This document shows, one piece after another, positions 26,043 to 34,084 of a stretch of 64,000 nucleotides of DNA. The notes below the pieces were generated by a model. The model ran no database searches and was not told the DNA's origin. It worked only from the letters and a program-made list of their open reading frames with translations. The position numbers and the translations under genes were made by a program. Where the stretch lies: assembly GCF_005771675.1 (NCBI RefSeq), contig NZ_VAJM01000001.1:744001-808000 (forward strand), in the 5' to 3' direction. The number at the start of each line of letters is the position of its first letter. Position 1 is the first letter of the stretch. This DNA is from Hymenobacter jeollabukensis (lineage in GTDB: Bacteria > Bacteroidota > Bacteroidia > Cytophagales > Hymenobacteraceae).

Positions 26043-26975
26043 ATGAATTCCCCCTCTTCCGCCTCCGCCGCTTCATCAGCCGCACCCGTGGTGCTGGCCG
26101 GCGCCACCGGGCAGCTGGGTCTGCTCATTGCCCACCACCTGCGCCAGCTCGGGGCCCCGGTGCGGGCCCTCATTCGCCCCGAGAGACGCGCCAGCGCCGA
26201 AGTGGAGTCGCTACGCCTGCAGGGTGTGGAGGTGCTCGAAGTCGATTACCACGACGCGGCGGCGCTGACGGCAGCCTGTCGCGGCGCGGGCTGCGTGGTG
26301 TCGGCCCTATCGGGGCTGCGCGAGGTCATCGTGGATGCCCAGACGCGGCTGCTCGATGGGGCCGTGGCGGCCGGCGTGCCGCGCTTCATTCCCTCGGATT
26401 TCGCCGCCGACTTCACCCACTTGCCCGAGGGCTCCAACCGCAACTTCGACCTGCGCCGGGAGTTTATGCGCCGCCTCGATAAAGCGCCGATCCGGGCCAC
26501 TTCCATTCTCAACGGCATGTTCATGGAGCTGCTCAAGGGCCAGGCGCCGCTGATTCAGCCCGGCCCGCGCCTGATCATCTATTGGGGCGACGCCGACCAG
26601 CCCCTGGACGTGACCACCATGCCCGACACGGCCGCCTTCACCGCCCGCGCCGCCCTCGACCCTGATACGCCGCGCTACCTGCGCGTGGCCGGCGACGTGC
26701 GCAGCATCCGCGGGCTGCAGGCCGCCGCCACGGCCGCCACCGGCCAGCCCTACCACCTGTTCCGCGTCGGCGGGCTGGGCATGCTCGCGGGCATGATCAA
26801 GGTCACGCGCGCCCTGATGCCGGCCCGCGAGGAGGTGTTTCCGCCCTGGCAGGGCATGCAGTACTTGCACAACATGCTCACCGGCCAGGCCAAACTCGCC
26901 GAGCCGCTCGACAACAACCGCTACCCGGACATGCGCTGGACCACGGTGCCGGAGCTGCTGGCCACGCGGCGCTAA
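26043..26975 (+). CDS. NmrA-like NAD(P)-binding protein
   Basis: 310 residues. VVLAGATGQLGLLIAHHL at the N-terminus is the NmrA/isoflavone-reductase-type GATGxxG motif, and the following VRALIRPERR provides the expected basic residue for NADPH. RFIPSDFAADF is also characteristic. An atypical SDR that may act as a redox sensor or reductase; the substrate is unknown. MNSPSSA at 26043 is chosen because the upstream codons are Pro/Ala-rich without fold features. Confidence 0.87.
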   Translation: MNSPSSASAASSAAPVVLAGATGQLGLLIAHHLRQLGAPVRALIRPERRASAEVESLRLQGVEVLEVDYHDAAALTAACRGAGCVVSALSGLREVIVDAQTRLLDGAVAAGVPRFIPSDFAADFTHLPEGSNRNFDLRREFMRRLDKAPIRATSILNGMFMELLKGQAPLIQPGPRLIIYWGDADQPLDVTTMPDTAAFTARAALDPDTPRYLRVAGDVRSIRGLQAAATAATGQPYHLFRVGGLGMLAGMIKVTRALMPAREEVFPPWQGMQYLHNMLTGQAKLAEPLDNNRYPDMRWTTVPELLATRR

Positions 26976-26984
26976 CGCCGCCGG

Positions 26985-27031
26985 GCACAAAAAAAGCAGC
27001 ACTCCCGGTGGGAGTGCTGCTTTTTTTGTGC
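26985..27031. terminator. Bidirectional terminator between NmrA-like gene and csp copy 2
   Basis: A nearly perfect 21-bp inverted repeat that includes A7/T7 tracts around AGCAGCACTCC, loop CGGT, GGAGTGCTGCT. It serves both convergent genes. Confidence 0.93.
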
Positions 27032-27045
27032 GGTAGTCGCTCGGA

Positions 27046-27237
27046 CTAGGCGCGACGAACTTTCACGGCGTTCAGGCCCTTGCGGCCCTGCTCCACTTCG
27101 AACTCGACTTTGTCGTTGTCGCGGATTTCGTCGATCAGACCGGTTACGTGGACGAAGATGTCCTGGCCGGTGGTGCTGTCATTGATGAAACCAAAACCTT
27201 TGGTCTCATTGAAGAATTTTACGGTTCCCGTTGCCAT
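27046..27237 (-). CDS. Cold-shock protein, copy 2
   Basis: 63 residues, complete cold-shock domain (KGFGFI and IFVHV motifs). It is nearly identical to copy 1 and copy 3 in the domain core; the differences cluster in the loop NDSTTGQD. It has its own leader and terminator, so it is monocistronic. An RNA-chaperone role follows from the family. Confidence 0.96.
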   Translation of the reverse strand: MATGTVKFFNETKGFGFINDSTTGQDIFVHVTGLIDEIRDNDKVEFEVEQGRKGLNAVKVRRA

Positions 27238-27355
27238 GATGCTTTAGGAAAAAGGTGAAAAACGAGCAACTGACAACGGAACACTACGGTAGTTCGTCAA
27301 GCGAAGGGGGGTAGGTAACACGAGGCAACTTGCCTTAAACAGTGTAAACATACGC
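27238..27355 (-). promoter_or_regulatory. Conserved csp 5' leader, copy 2
   Basis: GCAACTGACAACG starts 29 bp from the start codon, as in copies 1 and 3. The near-palindrome AGGCAACTTGCCT (27323-27335) lies 86 bp away, as in copy 3. A minus-strand -7-like TATGTTTA is near 27350. Confidence 0.65.
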
Positions 27356-27528
27356 CTTTATTTCCGGCCTTCACAGGTTTGCCCGGTCTTTCAGGTCGCG
27401 TTACGGGTGTCAAACCGGCCGTTGGGGGGGAAAGTTCAGTCGGCGGCTACTTTAAATACTGCCCGTCGGGGCCACCACGACTCCCGGGCTGCGCCCGGGC
27501 AAAACCGCGCTGACGGCCCCGGCAGGCA

Positions 27529-27557
27529 CAAAAAAGCAGCACCCGAGGGGTGCTGCT
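27529..27557 (-). terminator. Intrinsic terminator of csp copy 3
   Basis: AGCAGCACCC, loop, GGGTGCTGCT, followed on the minus strand by six T residues; it begins 22 bp after the csp stop. Confidence 0.88.
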
Positions 27558-27579
27558 CTGCTGTTGTCGGCGGCCGAAA

Positions 27580-27771
27580 CTAGGCGCGACGTACGTTGAC
27601 GGCATTCAGGCCACGACGGCCCTGCTCTACCTCAAACTGTACCGCGTCGTTGTCACGGATTTCGTCGATGAGGCCGGTTACGTGGACGAAAACGTCCTCG
27701 CCGGTGGTGGTGTCGTTGATGAAACCAAAGCCTTTGATTTCATTGAAGAATTTTACGGTTCCTGTTGACAT
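27580..27771 (-). CDS. Cold-shock protein, copy 3
   Basis: 63 residues, intact cold-shock domain (KGFGFI, VFVHV). It differs from the other two copies by EIKGFGF and DAVQFEVEQGRRG, which suggests an older duplication or relaxed selection on the loop. It is an RNA chaperone by family. Tandem with copy 2 on the same strand, but separated from it by a terminator and its own leader. Confidence 0.95.
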   Translation of the reverse strand: MSTGTVKFFNEIKGFGFINDTTTGEDVFVHVTGLIDEIRDNDAVQFEVEQGRRGLNAVNVRRA

Positions 27772-27880
27772 GATGCTTTAGGAAAAGAGAGTACAAAAAG
27801 CAACTGACAACGGAACGCTACGGTGATTCTGCAAGCGAATGGAGGTAGGTGAAACGAGGCAACTTGCCTGAAAATGCGTG
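27772..27880 (-). promoter_or_regulatory. Conserved csp 5' leader, copy 3
   Basis: GCAACTGACAACG 29 bp from the start codon, TTCTGCAAGCGAA at 27827-27839 and AGGCAACTTGCCT at 27857-27869, 86 bp from the start. The upstream AT-rich stretch contains a GCTTATTT/AAATAAGC hairpin at 27985-28005. Confidence 0.65.
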
Positions 27881-28157
27881 ACTCGCGGCGCGGCGACTGA
27901 CAAGCCCGGTTGCGGGAGGGTGCGGCGACTGGCAGCAGGTTACAATGGGCTTAACGGGGCGTACCTAAACTAAGTTCAAAAACAGCTTATTTAAATCAAA
28001 TAAGCACCTATCCTCTGACCCAAGCCGCTACCAGTCAGCGGTTCATCCTCCGGTCGATTGCGCAACCGCCCTCAGATGAAAAGGCAGGCAGCCGAACCGG
28101 CGGCCGAAGCGGGCCAGGTGCCCGAAACGTTCTTGTTACGCATGGCCCACACGCACC
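27881..28157. other. Intergenic region upstream of csp copy 3
   Basis: No gene seen. An AT-rich patch (about 27967-28010) holds an 8-bp hairpin without a T-run. It may carry the csp promoter region and the 3' end of the minus-strand GNAT gene region. Confidence 0.4.
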
Positions 28158-28475
28158 CTACCCCTGAAACCAGCGCTGATAAGCGGGTGCCACCAGCCGC
28201 TGCCACTCGGGGTTGCGCTTCAGGTAGCTCGTCACGAAGGGGCACAGCGGAATCAGCAGCCGCTGCCGCCGCTCGACTTCGGCCAGCACCTTTTCCACGA
28301 TGGCCGTGCCTACCCCCTGCCCTTCCAGCTGCGCCGGCACTTCGGTATGGAACAGGGCCAGGGCGCCGTCCCGGTCGCCGTACTCCATAAAGGCGGTGGC
28401 GTGGTTCACGGTCAGCTCGAAGCGGTGGCTGCCGCTATTGTCGACGAGCGGTAGGGCTTGAAATTCGGGTTTCAT
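28158..28475 (-). CDS. Short GNAT-fold acetyltransferase (YjdJ-like)
   Basis: 105 residues. The compact GNAT-like domain of the YjdJ/GTF3-type proteins: HRFELTVNHATAFMEYGDRDG, then LFHTEVPAQLEGQGVGTAIVEKVLAEV with the QGVGTA acetyl-CoA loop, then LIPLCPFVTSYLKRNPEW. This is the usual length for the subgroup. Substrate unknown. The start is the ATG that gives MKPEFQAL. Confidence 0.88.
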   Translation of the reverse strand: MKPEFQALPLVDNSGSHRFELTVNHATAFMEYGDRDGALALFHTEVPAQLEGQGVGTAIVEKVLAEVERRQRLLIPLCPFVTSYLKRNPEWQRLVAPAYQRWFQG

Positions 28476-28554
28476 CGGTCGGTGAAAGGGAGGAGCTTGA
28501 TACGCGCGCTCAACTGGCGCAGGTGCTACAACATTCCGCAGGCAGCGGGGCCGG

Positions 28555-28977
28555 CTAGGCGCTGGCAGGCACGGTAATTTTTTTCCGATCCATAGCCAGG
28601 CGGAAGCTGAACACGGCCAGCAACAGCGTCAAGGGGGTAAAGACCAGCTGCTCCAGCGCGGTCCGGGCCAGCAGATTGCCCACGGTATTCGCCAGAAACA
28701 GGGCCGTCATCAGCCATAACGCGCCCGTTATCAGCCGGGAATTGACGCGCAGCCGCAGCCGGCCCGCGGCCAGGGCCACCACGGCCAGCATCAGCAGGTT
28801 CAGGCCGATGGACACGGTTTCGAACGACAGCATCTGCTGGTGGCTTTTCAGGCGCCCGCCCCACACGATGGCAAACGGAATAACGCCCGTTAGAATCAAA
28901 AGGTGGAACAGCACGATGAGACTCAGAATAAGGAGCATCCCGTGGGCCGCAGCTCGGGCAGTAAGAAGGTATTTCAT
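28555..28977 (-). CDS. Four-helix membrane protein, unknown function
   Basis: 140 residues, with transmembrane segments at about 10-35, 52-72, 82-102 and 108-128. No soluble domain and no recognised motif. It starts 18 bp after the stop of the cytochrome-b-like gene on the same strand, so the two are probably cotranscribed. Function unknown; a partner role for the heme protein is inference only. Confidence 0.72.
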   Translation of the reverse strand: MKYLLTARAAAHGMLLILSLIVLFHLLILTGVIPFAIVWGGRLKSHQQMLSFETVSIGLNLLMLAVVALAAGRLRLRVNSRLITGALWLMTALFLANTVGNLLARTALEQLVFTPLTLLLAVFSFRLAMDRKKITVPASA

Positions 28978-28995
28978 GGGGATAAACGAGCCGCT

Positions 28996-29622
28996 TTACT
29001 TGCCCAAGGTCCGCAGGTAGGGCGCGGGAATGGGCAGGCCCTGCAGGCGGTTGGTCATGGCAAACAGGATGAGCAAGGCCACCAGCACCCCCGCGCCGCC
29101 AATGCCCACGGCCTGCCGCCGCGCGCGGGCCTCGCCCCAGAGGCCGCGGCCCTTCTGGTAGTGCAGGCTGGCCAGGTGCAGAAAGACGGCCGTGACGGCC
29201 AGAAAGTAGTACGGGACGAAAAACAGGCTAAAGGGAAAGGTGTTGATGCCCGCCGCCGCGAAGTACAGGTTGGTATCGAGCCCAAACACGGCCCGGCCGG
29301 TGAGCACCGCCCCGGTATGTACCAGCAGAAAGAAGGCGAGGTACAGGCCGGAGAGAATCTGAACCCGCTCCGCCACCGGCCACGGCGGCTGCCGGCGGCC
29401 CCGCCAGTACAGGCGCAGACCGGTGAATACCTGCCCCACTACGGCCAGCAGCAAACCCGTTTCGACCACCGGATGCCGGTACATCCGGCGCAGCGCGGTC
29501 ATGACCACCTGGTGCGCCTGCACGCTCCCGAGCGCCGCCAGGTGATTGGCCAGGTGAACCAGGATGAACCCGGACAACAGGACACCCGTCCAGTAGTGGT
29601 AGGTTTTGAGTGGTAGTCGCAT
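28996..29622 (-). CDS. Cytochrome-b-like membrane protein
   Basis: 208 residues. Five predicted helices: 10-30, 50-70 region, 85-110, 125-150, 170-190. The first helix carries KTYHYWTGVLLSGFILVHLANHLA, which has several histidines placed as in heme-b-binding helices of succinate dehydrogenase anchor subunits and related cytochromes, and VRRMYRHPVVETGLLLAVVGQ adds another. The fold suggests a membrane electron carrier, but no partner subunits are near. MRLPLKTYH at 29622 is chosen so that the protein starts just before the first helix. Confidence 0.68.
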   Translation of the reverse strand: MRLPLKTYHYWTGVLLSGFILVHLANHLAALGSVQAHQVVMTALRRMYRHPVVETGLLLAVVGQVFTGLRLYWRGRRQPPWPVAERVQILSGLYLAFFLLVHTGAVLTGRAVFGLDTNLYFAAAGINTFPFSLFFVPYYFLAVTAVFLHLASLHYQKGRGLWGEARARRQAVGIGGAGVLVALLILFAMTNRLQGLPIPAPYLRTLGK

Positions 29623-29705
29623 CGGGCAGGGCCAGGGTTGCGGCGACAATATTAGTCCGCATTGAGCTGAATAAGGCCAACGACCTCAGGTAGCCGGCCC
29701 GAACG

Positions 29706-29737
29706 AAAAGCGACGCCCCGGTTTTTCGGGGCGGCGC
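29706..29737 (-). terminator. Terminator hairpin on the minus strand
   Basis: GCGCCGCCCCG, loop, CGGGGCGTCGC then TTTT on the minus strand. It lies just beyond a coding-like but startless stretch ending at 29757; no gene is called upstream of it. Confidence 0.6.
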
Positions 29738-29951
29738 GGGTAGCCGGGGCTCCGGCTCAATCCTTCCACTGGCGGCGGCGGAACCGCTTCCAGCTGCGCT
29801 GCTGGTTGACGAAGTGGGAGTTAACCGTTTCGGGGCCGTGCGGGAAGCATTGTAGGGATACTTATTCGTTTCTGCTCAGTAAACGGCACGCCCGACCAGA
29901 TGCGAATCCGCGTTTCTACAAACCTATTTTCGCTGGCCGCCGGGCCGGGCG

Positions 29952-30470
29952 CTAGGCAGCGCCTATGGCCACGCCCTTCCGCTCCGCTCCTCGTGCGGCC
30001 AGGGCCGGGAAATAGCTGCGGTGCAGGGCCAGGGCCGAGCAGACAATGCCCCCGGCCACGACCAGCGTGCGGACCCAGTTCATGGCGCTCCACTCCTGCC
30101 AGATGCGCTGCAGGGTGGCCACGTCCGTCACCTGCGGCCCGAACAGGATGGCGTTGCGCGGATAGAAGTAGTTGAACGTCATGCCCTCGGCCCCCACGTA
30201 CAGCAGCAGGGCCAGCAGCAGCAGGTGGCGGGTGGGCCGGCCGCGCTTCCAGAACAGGGCCGCGCACAGCAGCGCCAGGCCCTGGTTCAGCGGCGAAAAG
30301 ACGCGAAAGAAGTTTCCGGGGTTCGACACCCGGTAGTAGTCCCGGGCGGTCTGAATCGAGCGGGGAATGTCGTGGCCCCAGGCGGGCGCATCCACCAGCG
30401 AGGTGTAGATATTGGTGAGCAGCAGGCCCGAGGCCACGATGAGGGAGGCGAAAAGCAGGGTTCGTTTCAT
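29952..30470 (-). CDS. DUF1772-like four-helix membrane protein
   Basis: 172 residues. Helices at about 5-25, 75-95 region, 105-125 and 140-160. The segment NPGNFFRVFSPLNQGLAL and the NIYTSLVDAPAW loop look like DUF1772 proteins (anthrone-oxygenase-like), though the assignment is from memory of the pattern only. MKRTLLFA at 30470 is preferred because the long open extension upstream lies across a palindromic repeat. Confidence 0.72.
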   Translation of the reverse strand: MKRTLLFASLIVASGLLLTNIYTSLVDAPAWGHDIPRSIQTARDYYRVSNPGNFFRVFSPLNQGLALLCAALFWKRGRPTRHLLLLALLLYVGAEGMTFNYFYPRNAILFGPQVTDVATLQRIWQEWSAMNWVRTLVVAGGIVCSALALHRSYFPALAARGAERKGVAIGAA

Positions 30471-30579
30471 AGCGGTTGGTTTTTCGACAAAAGTCCGCCC
30501 CCGGCCGCCCCGGAACTTGTACGTATCGGCCAAGATGGGCCGGCCCCGGTTTGGGGCCGGGGCGTGTCGCCAACACCCG

Positions 30580-30684
30580 AACGTCATGCTTGATCTGGCG
30601 TCCGCTTGTCGAAGCATCTCTACCGCTTCGTTGAATTGTATCTGACGAAGCGGTAGAGATGCTTCGACAAGCTCAGCATGACGT
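30580..30684. repeat. Palindromic intergenic repeat, family 1 copy D
   Basis: Left half AACGTCATGCTTGATCTGGC..., CCGCTTGTCGAAGCATC, CTCTACCGCTTCG; right half CGAAGCGGTAGAGATGCTTC, then CAGCATGACGT. Near-perfect inner inverted repeat. It is the most regular copy and useful as a reference. Confidence 0.9.
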
Positions 30685-30753
30685 GCTGATGGGTCACCGT
30701 TCACCGCCCCCAGCGTCCTCAGGCCCAATCAACGCTTTCCCCTATACGCCAAA

Positions 30754-30786
30754 GCGCCCGGCTTCCGCAAGTGGGAAGCCGGGCGC
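30754..30786. terminator. Hairpin downstream of the 30861-31577 gene
   Basis: GCGCCCGGCTTCC and GGGAAGCCGGGCGC around a 5-6-nt loop. A short T3 follows on the minus strand. Confidence 0.65.
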
Positions 30787-30860
30787 CGGCGTGCGTGCAA
30801 TAGGTAGAATCGAACGAGAATAAGCGGGGCGACGGGGTGCGGGCCGGGCGGCCCGGCGGC

Positions 30861-31577
30861 TTAGTTCAGCGCGGGCCGGGACGCGGGCACGGCCGTTTTG
30901 GCCGCGTCGGCGGGCTGGTGCTGGTTGAAGAACTTCCGGTCGAAGAACGTCAGGGCCAGGGCGGGCTGCTCCTCGAAGTCGAGGCCCAGCTGGCGGGCGT
31001 TGCGCGAGAGTTGGCGGGTGAGCAGGGCGCGCTCGGCCTTGGTGCCCACGCGGGCGTCGGCCTGCACCTTCTTTTGCCCGCTCTGCGCCTTCAGGGCCGC
31101 CAGCAGCGCGTCGCGGTGCTGGGTGTAGGTGGTCTTGAAGCTGGCGTCGAACTTGGTGCCCAGCTCCGCCAGGGCCTGGTCGAAGCGCTCCAGCAGGCCG
31201 GGCCACTCGGCGTAGTCGGCCTTGTGGTACTCCGTGGCCCCGTTGGGGTAGAAGCGCAGCCGCTGGGCTTCGTCCTTGATTTTGTAGTGGACGTCCTCGC
31301 GGCCCTCGCCGGTAATCCACTTGCGCAGGGTATCCCGGGCGGCTTCCAGCGTCAGCGTCTGCCCCTTGCCGGCGCTCAGGCCCGTGCTGGCGTCGCTGCG
31401 GTGCCCGAAGTAGGCCGTGAAGCGGGCCTCCGTGCCGGCAATGAGCCCGTCGAAGCGGCCGGCCTCGTTGCCTTTGCGCAGGCGGTCCAGGTGGTCCCGG
31501 GTGCCGGCTTCCAAGTCTTGGTTGCTGATGGAATCATCCGCAAACCAGTCGCCAAAAATTTTGTCGAACGACAACAT
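30861..31577 (-). CDS. Hypothetical helical protein
   Basis: 238 residues, no signal peptide, no transmembrane helix. Mostly charged helices (TRDHLDRLRKGNEAGRFDGL, FKTTYTQHRDALLAALKAQ, TRQLSRNARQLGLDFEE). Tyr and His spots include ATEYHKADYAEWPGLL. It looks like a conserved cytoplasmic Bacteroidetes hypothetical of unknown role. Upstream lies the 42-bp tandem array, downstream a hairpin; it appears monocistronic. Confidence 0.7.
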   Translation of the reverse strand: MLSFDKIFGDWFADDSISNQDLEAGTRDHLDRLRKGNEAGRFDGLIAGTEARFTAYFGHRSDASTGLSAGKGQTLTLEAARDTLRKWITGEGREDVHYKIKDEAQRLRFYPNGATEYHKADYAEWPGLLERFDQALAELGTKFDASFKTTYTQHRDALLAALKAQSGQKKVQADARVGTKAERALLTRQLSRNARQLGLDFEEQPALALTFFDRKFFNQHQPADAAKTAVPASRPALN

Positions 31578-31642
31578 AAAAAGGTAGGTAAGTGAAGGTT
31601 AAACTTCCTTCTAGCTACCAACAATAGCTGAATTATCCAACC

Positions 31643-31907
31643 GAAAAACCGCGGAAGCCTCGCGCAAGCTTCCGCGGGCCACCCGAGGTTTCCCGGCCGG
31701 CCCACGAAAGTCTCCGCGGGCCCCCCGAAGTTTTCCGGATGCCTCGCGCAAGGTTCCGTGGGCCGTCCGAAGTTTTCCGGGTGCCTCGCGGAAGCTTCCG
31801 CGGGCCACCCGAAGTTTTCCGAGTGCTTCGCGGAAGCTTCCACGGGCCACCCGAAGTTTTCCGGGTGCCTCGCGGAAGCGTCCGCGAGGTATCCGAGGTT
31901 TTCCGGA
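31643..31907. repeat. Intergenic tandem array, 42-bp units (2 x 21 bp)
   Basis: Motif GAAGTTTTCC or variants (GAGGTTTTCC, GAAAAACCGC, GAGGTTTCCC) starts at 31643, 31685, 31727, 31769, 31811, 31853 and 31895, exactly 42 bp apart. Each unit splits into two 21-bp halves: GAAGTTTTCCGGGTGCCTCGC-like and GGAAGCTTCCGCGGGCCACC-like, identical at 13 of 21 positions. No unit encodes a conserved peptide; open frames through it are a consequence of the multiple-of-3 period. Confidence 0.92.
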
Positions 31908-32139
31908 CCGCTGCCCACGGCGTTGCCGGCCGCGCCGCGCCCAAGCAGGCGCGGGCCGGCAGCCCGGGGCCGCTGGCCCCGGCAAACGGTACGCCCCCGC
32001 CCAAACGAACAACGCCGCCCGGGTTTCCCCGGGCGGCGTTGGTAACGGTTTGGCAGTAATGCGGCCGGGGAGGCAGCACCTCCCCCGCTAGGCCCGTCCC
32101 CGGGCACTAAGCTCGCGCCAGCCAGCGGCCAGCCACCAG

Positions 32140-32874
32140 CTACTCCGCCGACGACTGCTGCATCTGCTGCCGGATGCCCTGCTCCATCCTGGCGTGGTTG
32201 GCCAGGAACTCGGCGTGCTGGGCCTCGGTGCGCTCGGTGCCGAGGCTATCCAGCTGCGCCCGCAGCTTATCGGCCGGCAAGTCGTTGCCGTACACCGGCC
32301 CGCCCGGCTGCTGCCGCCACGACTGGCGCAGCGTGCCGTCGTCCACCGCGTCGAAGCCCAGCTCGTCCACCAGGGCCATTACTTTCTGCTTGGCGGCGGC
32401 ATCGTCGCCGGCCACGGGCAGGGCAATGCGGCCGGGCGTGCCGGCGGGCTGCCCCTTCTCCACGATGTGGTGGGCGTAGATGTTGTTGAACACCTTCACC
32501 ACCGGGCGCCCCAGGTGCTGCTGCACCCACTCGCTCTCGGTCAAGTCGCCCGTTTCCAGCTCCTGAATCTTCCCGTCGCGCAGCAACGGGTAGTAGTTGC
32601 TGGTATCGATAACGGGCACGTCCGCCGGCACCGCGGCCAGCAGGTCCTTGGGCAGATCGGGAATGTTCTTGAGTGGGATGGTCACCACCACGATGTCGCT
32701 GCCGCGCCGGGCCGCTTCCTCCGCCGTGACGGCCTTGGCGCCCGTCTTCTGCTCCACGTCCTTCAGGGTTTCCGGCCCACGGGAGTTAGCAATGTATACC
32801 GTATGGCCGAGGCCCGTAAGCCGCTCCGCCAGGGCGCTGCCGATGTGGCCGGCGCCAATGATTCCGATGTTCAT
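32140..32874 (-). CDS. NADPH-dependent F420 reductase-like protein
   Basis: 244 residues. The N-terminal MNIGIIGAGHIGSALAERL is the GxGxxG nucleotide-binding motif of the NADP oxidoreductase coenzyme-F420-dependent family, with YIANSRGPETL next, the usual NADP phosphate-recognising loop. The VIDTSNYY and KVFNNIYAHH segments also match. Bacteroidetes do not normally use F420, so the true substrate is unknown and the family name is only structural. Confidence 0.87.
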   Translation of the reverse strand: MNIGIIGAGHIGSALAERLTGLGHTVYIANSRGPETLKDVEQKTGAKAVTAEEAARRGSDIVVVTIPLKNIPDLPKDLLAAVPADVPVIDTSNYYPLLRDGKIQELETGDLTESEWVQQHLGRPVVKVFNNIYAHHIVEKGQPAGTPGRIALPVAGDDAAAKQKVMALVDELGFDAVDDGTLRQSWRQQPGGPVYGNDLPADKLRAQLDSLGTERTEAQHAEFLANHARMEQGIRQQMQQSSAE

Positions 32875-32994
32875 GGTTGTCTACGTTTGAGCGCCGGCCG
32901 GGGGCCGGCGCAGGTTCAGGCAGGTAGACAGCGGAGGTGGGGGGATTGTTTGGTGGGGCTGGGTGGACAGTTAACTAGATGGACCACTACTACC

Positions 32995-33561
32995 CTACTT
33001 CTGTGTTGCTTCCTTTCTAACTGGACTTATACACGTTTTAATCAGCGCATACTGCTTTTCATTATTGCAGCTAAAAGCCCTCAGCATACCGTTTGTATCC
33101 CCGCCAAGATAAATATCAGCTATTTGAGGATATTCCGATATGAATGAAGTCAACACAAGCGGAGTGCCTAGCAGCTTCTTGGAGACAAAATAACGTGTAT
33201 CACCATAGCATAAGAAATTTCTGTTACCATAGACAAAATAGCCAAAATACTTTCCGTGAACTATTCTATTAAAATTAACCGGACTTATTTTAACTACTGT
33301 TTTTTCTTCGACTTTAGCGCATGAAAAGTAGTAGCCTACTTCCCGTTTACAAGCCTTGTCATGTCGTATAATATCGTCTAGCAAGCTGAACAAACAAGAT
33401 TCCGCTTTGTATTCCGGCAGCTTCCTTACCACAGTTTCTACATCATCACCCTCTGGCCTAAAGGCAGAATAAAGAGTATCCACCAACGTAGCAGCCCCAC
33501 TTTGCGCCTTAGCGGCAATAGAAAATAAACAAAGCGCAATCAATGCCAAAATATTTTTCAT
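32995..33561 (-). CDS. AT-rich secreted hypothetical protein
   Basis: 188 residues with a signal peptide (MKNILALIALCLFSIAAKAQ). The gene is clearly AT-rich, unlike all neighbours, and uses A/T-ending codons (AAA, ATA, TTA), which suggests horizontal acquisition. The mature protein has four to six Cys (ESCLF, KACKREVGYYFSC, NFLCYGD, AFSCNN, KTCIS), compatible with disulphides in a small extracytoplasmic domain. No family recognised. Confidence 0.7.
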   Translation of the reverse strand: MKNILALIALCLFSIAAKAQSGAATLVDTLYSAFRPEGDDVETVVRKLPEYKAESCLFSLLDDIIRHDKACKREVGYYFSCAKVEEKTVVKISPVNFNRIVHGKYFGYFVYGNRNFLCYGDTRYFVSKKLLGTPLVLTSFISEYPQIADIYLGGDTNGMLRAFSCNNEKQYALIKTCISPVRKEATQK

Positions 33562-33676
33562 CTACTTATATCCTTTAAAAATTAACTATTCAGCGAAAGT
33601 TTATTATCAGCAGTTATGTTCTACTCTATCAACCGAATATAAAACCAGTACTCGTTGTGGCAACACACCTGAAGCC

Positions 33677-34084
33677 TCACAGCGGCGGCAGTTGCCCGGC
33701 GTCGTGCGGGTTCAGCACTTGCAGGCCGGGCACGGCGCCAAAGTCGCTGGTGTTGCGGGTGAGCAGCGGCAGGCCGTGAGCCAGGGCAGTGGCGGCAATG
33801 ATGGCGTCGGGGAGCTTGATGCGGTGCTGCTGGCGCAACCGGATGGTTTGCTGAATGACCGGCTCGTCGAGCGGCAGCACGGTGCAAAGACCAATAAACT
33901 GAAGCAACGCCGCCTCTTCCGCAGCATTGGCCGGCTTGATCAGCAATTCTATTCGATTGATAACCGACAGGAATGCAGTACCTCCATCTATCACCTGCAC
34001 CATCCATTGTAGACTGGCAGGCGGCAGCAACTGGCTTTGAAACTCAATTGCTGCGTTCGTGTCAATTAGGATTCCCGCTCCCAT
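33677..34084 (-). CDS. PIN-domain toxin, VapC-like
   Basis: 135 residues. The PIN acidic residues are in place: D8 (ILIDTN), E46 (INRIEL), D93 (LPDAIIAAT) and D114 (NTSDF). It is a Mg-dependent RNase toxin of a type II pair. Its start overlaps the last 19 bp of the upstream antitoxin gene, which is the classic coupling arrangement. Activity is inferred from the family. Confidence 0.92.
   Translation of the reverse strand: MGAGILIDTNAAIEFQSQLLPPASLQWMVQVIDGGTAFLSVINRIELLIKPANAAEEAALLQFIGLCTVLPLDEPVIQQTIRLRQQHRIKLPDAIIAATALAHGLPLLTRNTSDFGAVPGLQVLNPHDAGQLPPL

Noticed and set aside
31643-31907. CRISPR array hypothesis for the tandem repeats
   Set aside because: Units are contiguous and similar throughout; no unique spacers and no cas genes in the window. 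Same reason for 48692-48901.
31611-32107. Several open frames through the 42-bp array on both strands (14-residue repeats)
   Set aside because: The period is a multiple of three, so frames stay open automatically. No start, domain or signal peptide.
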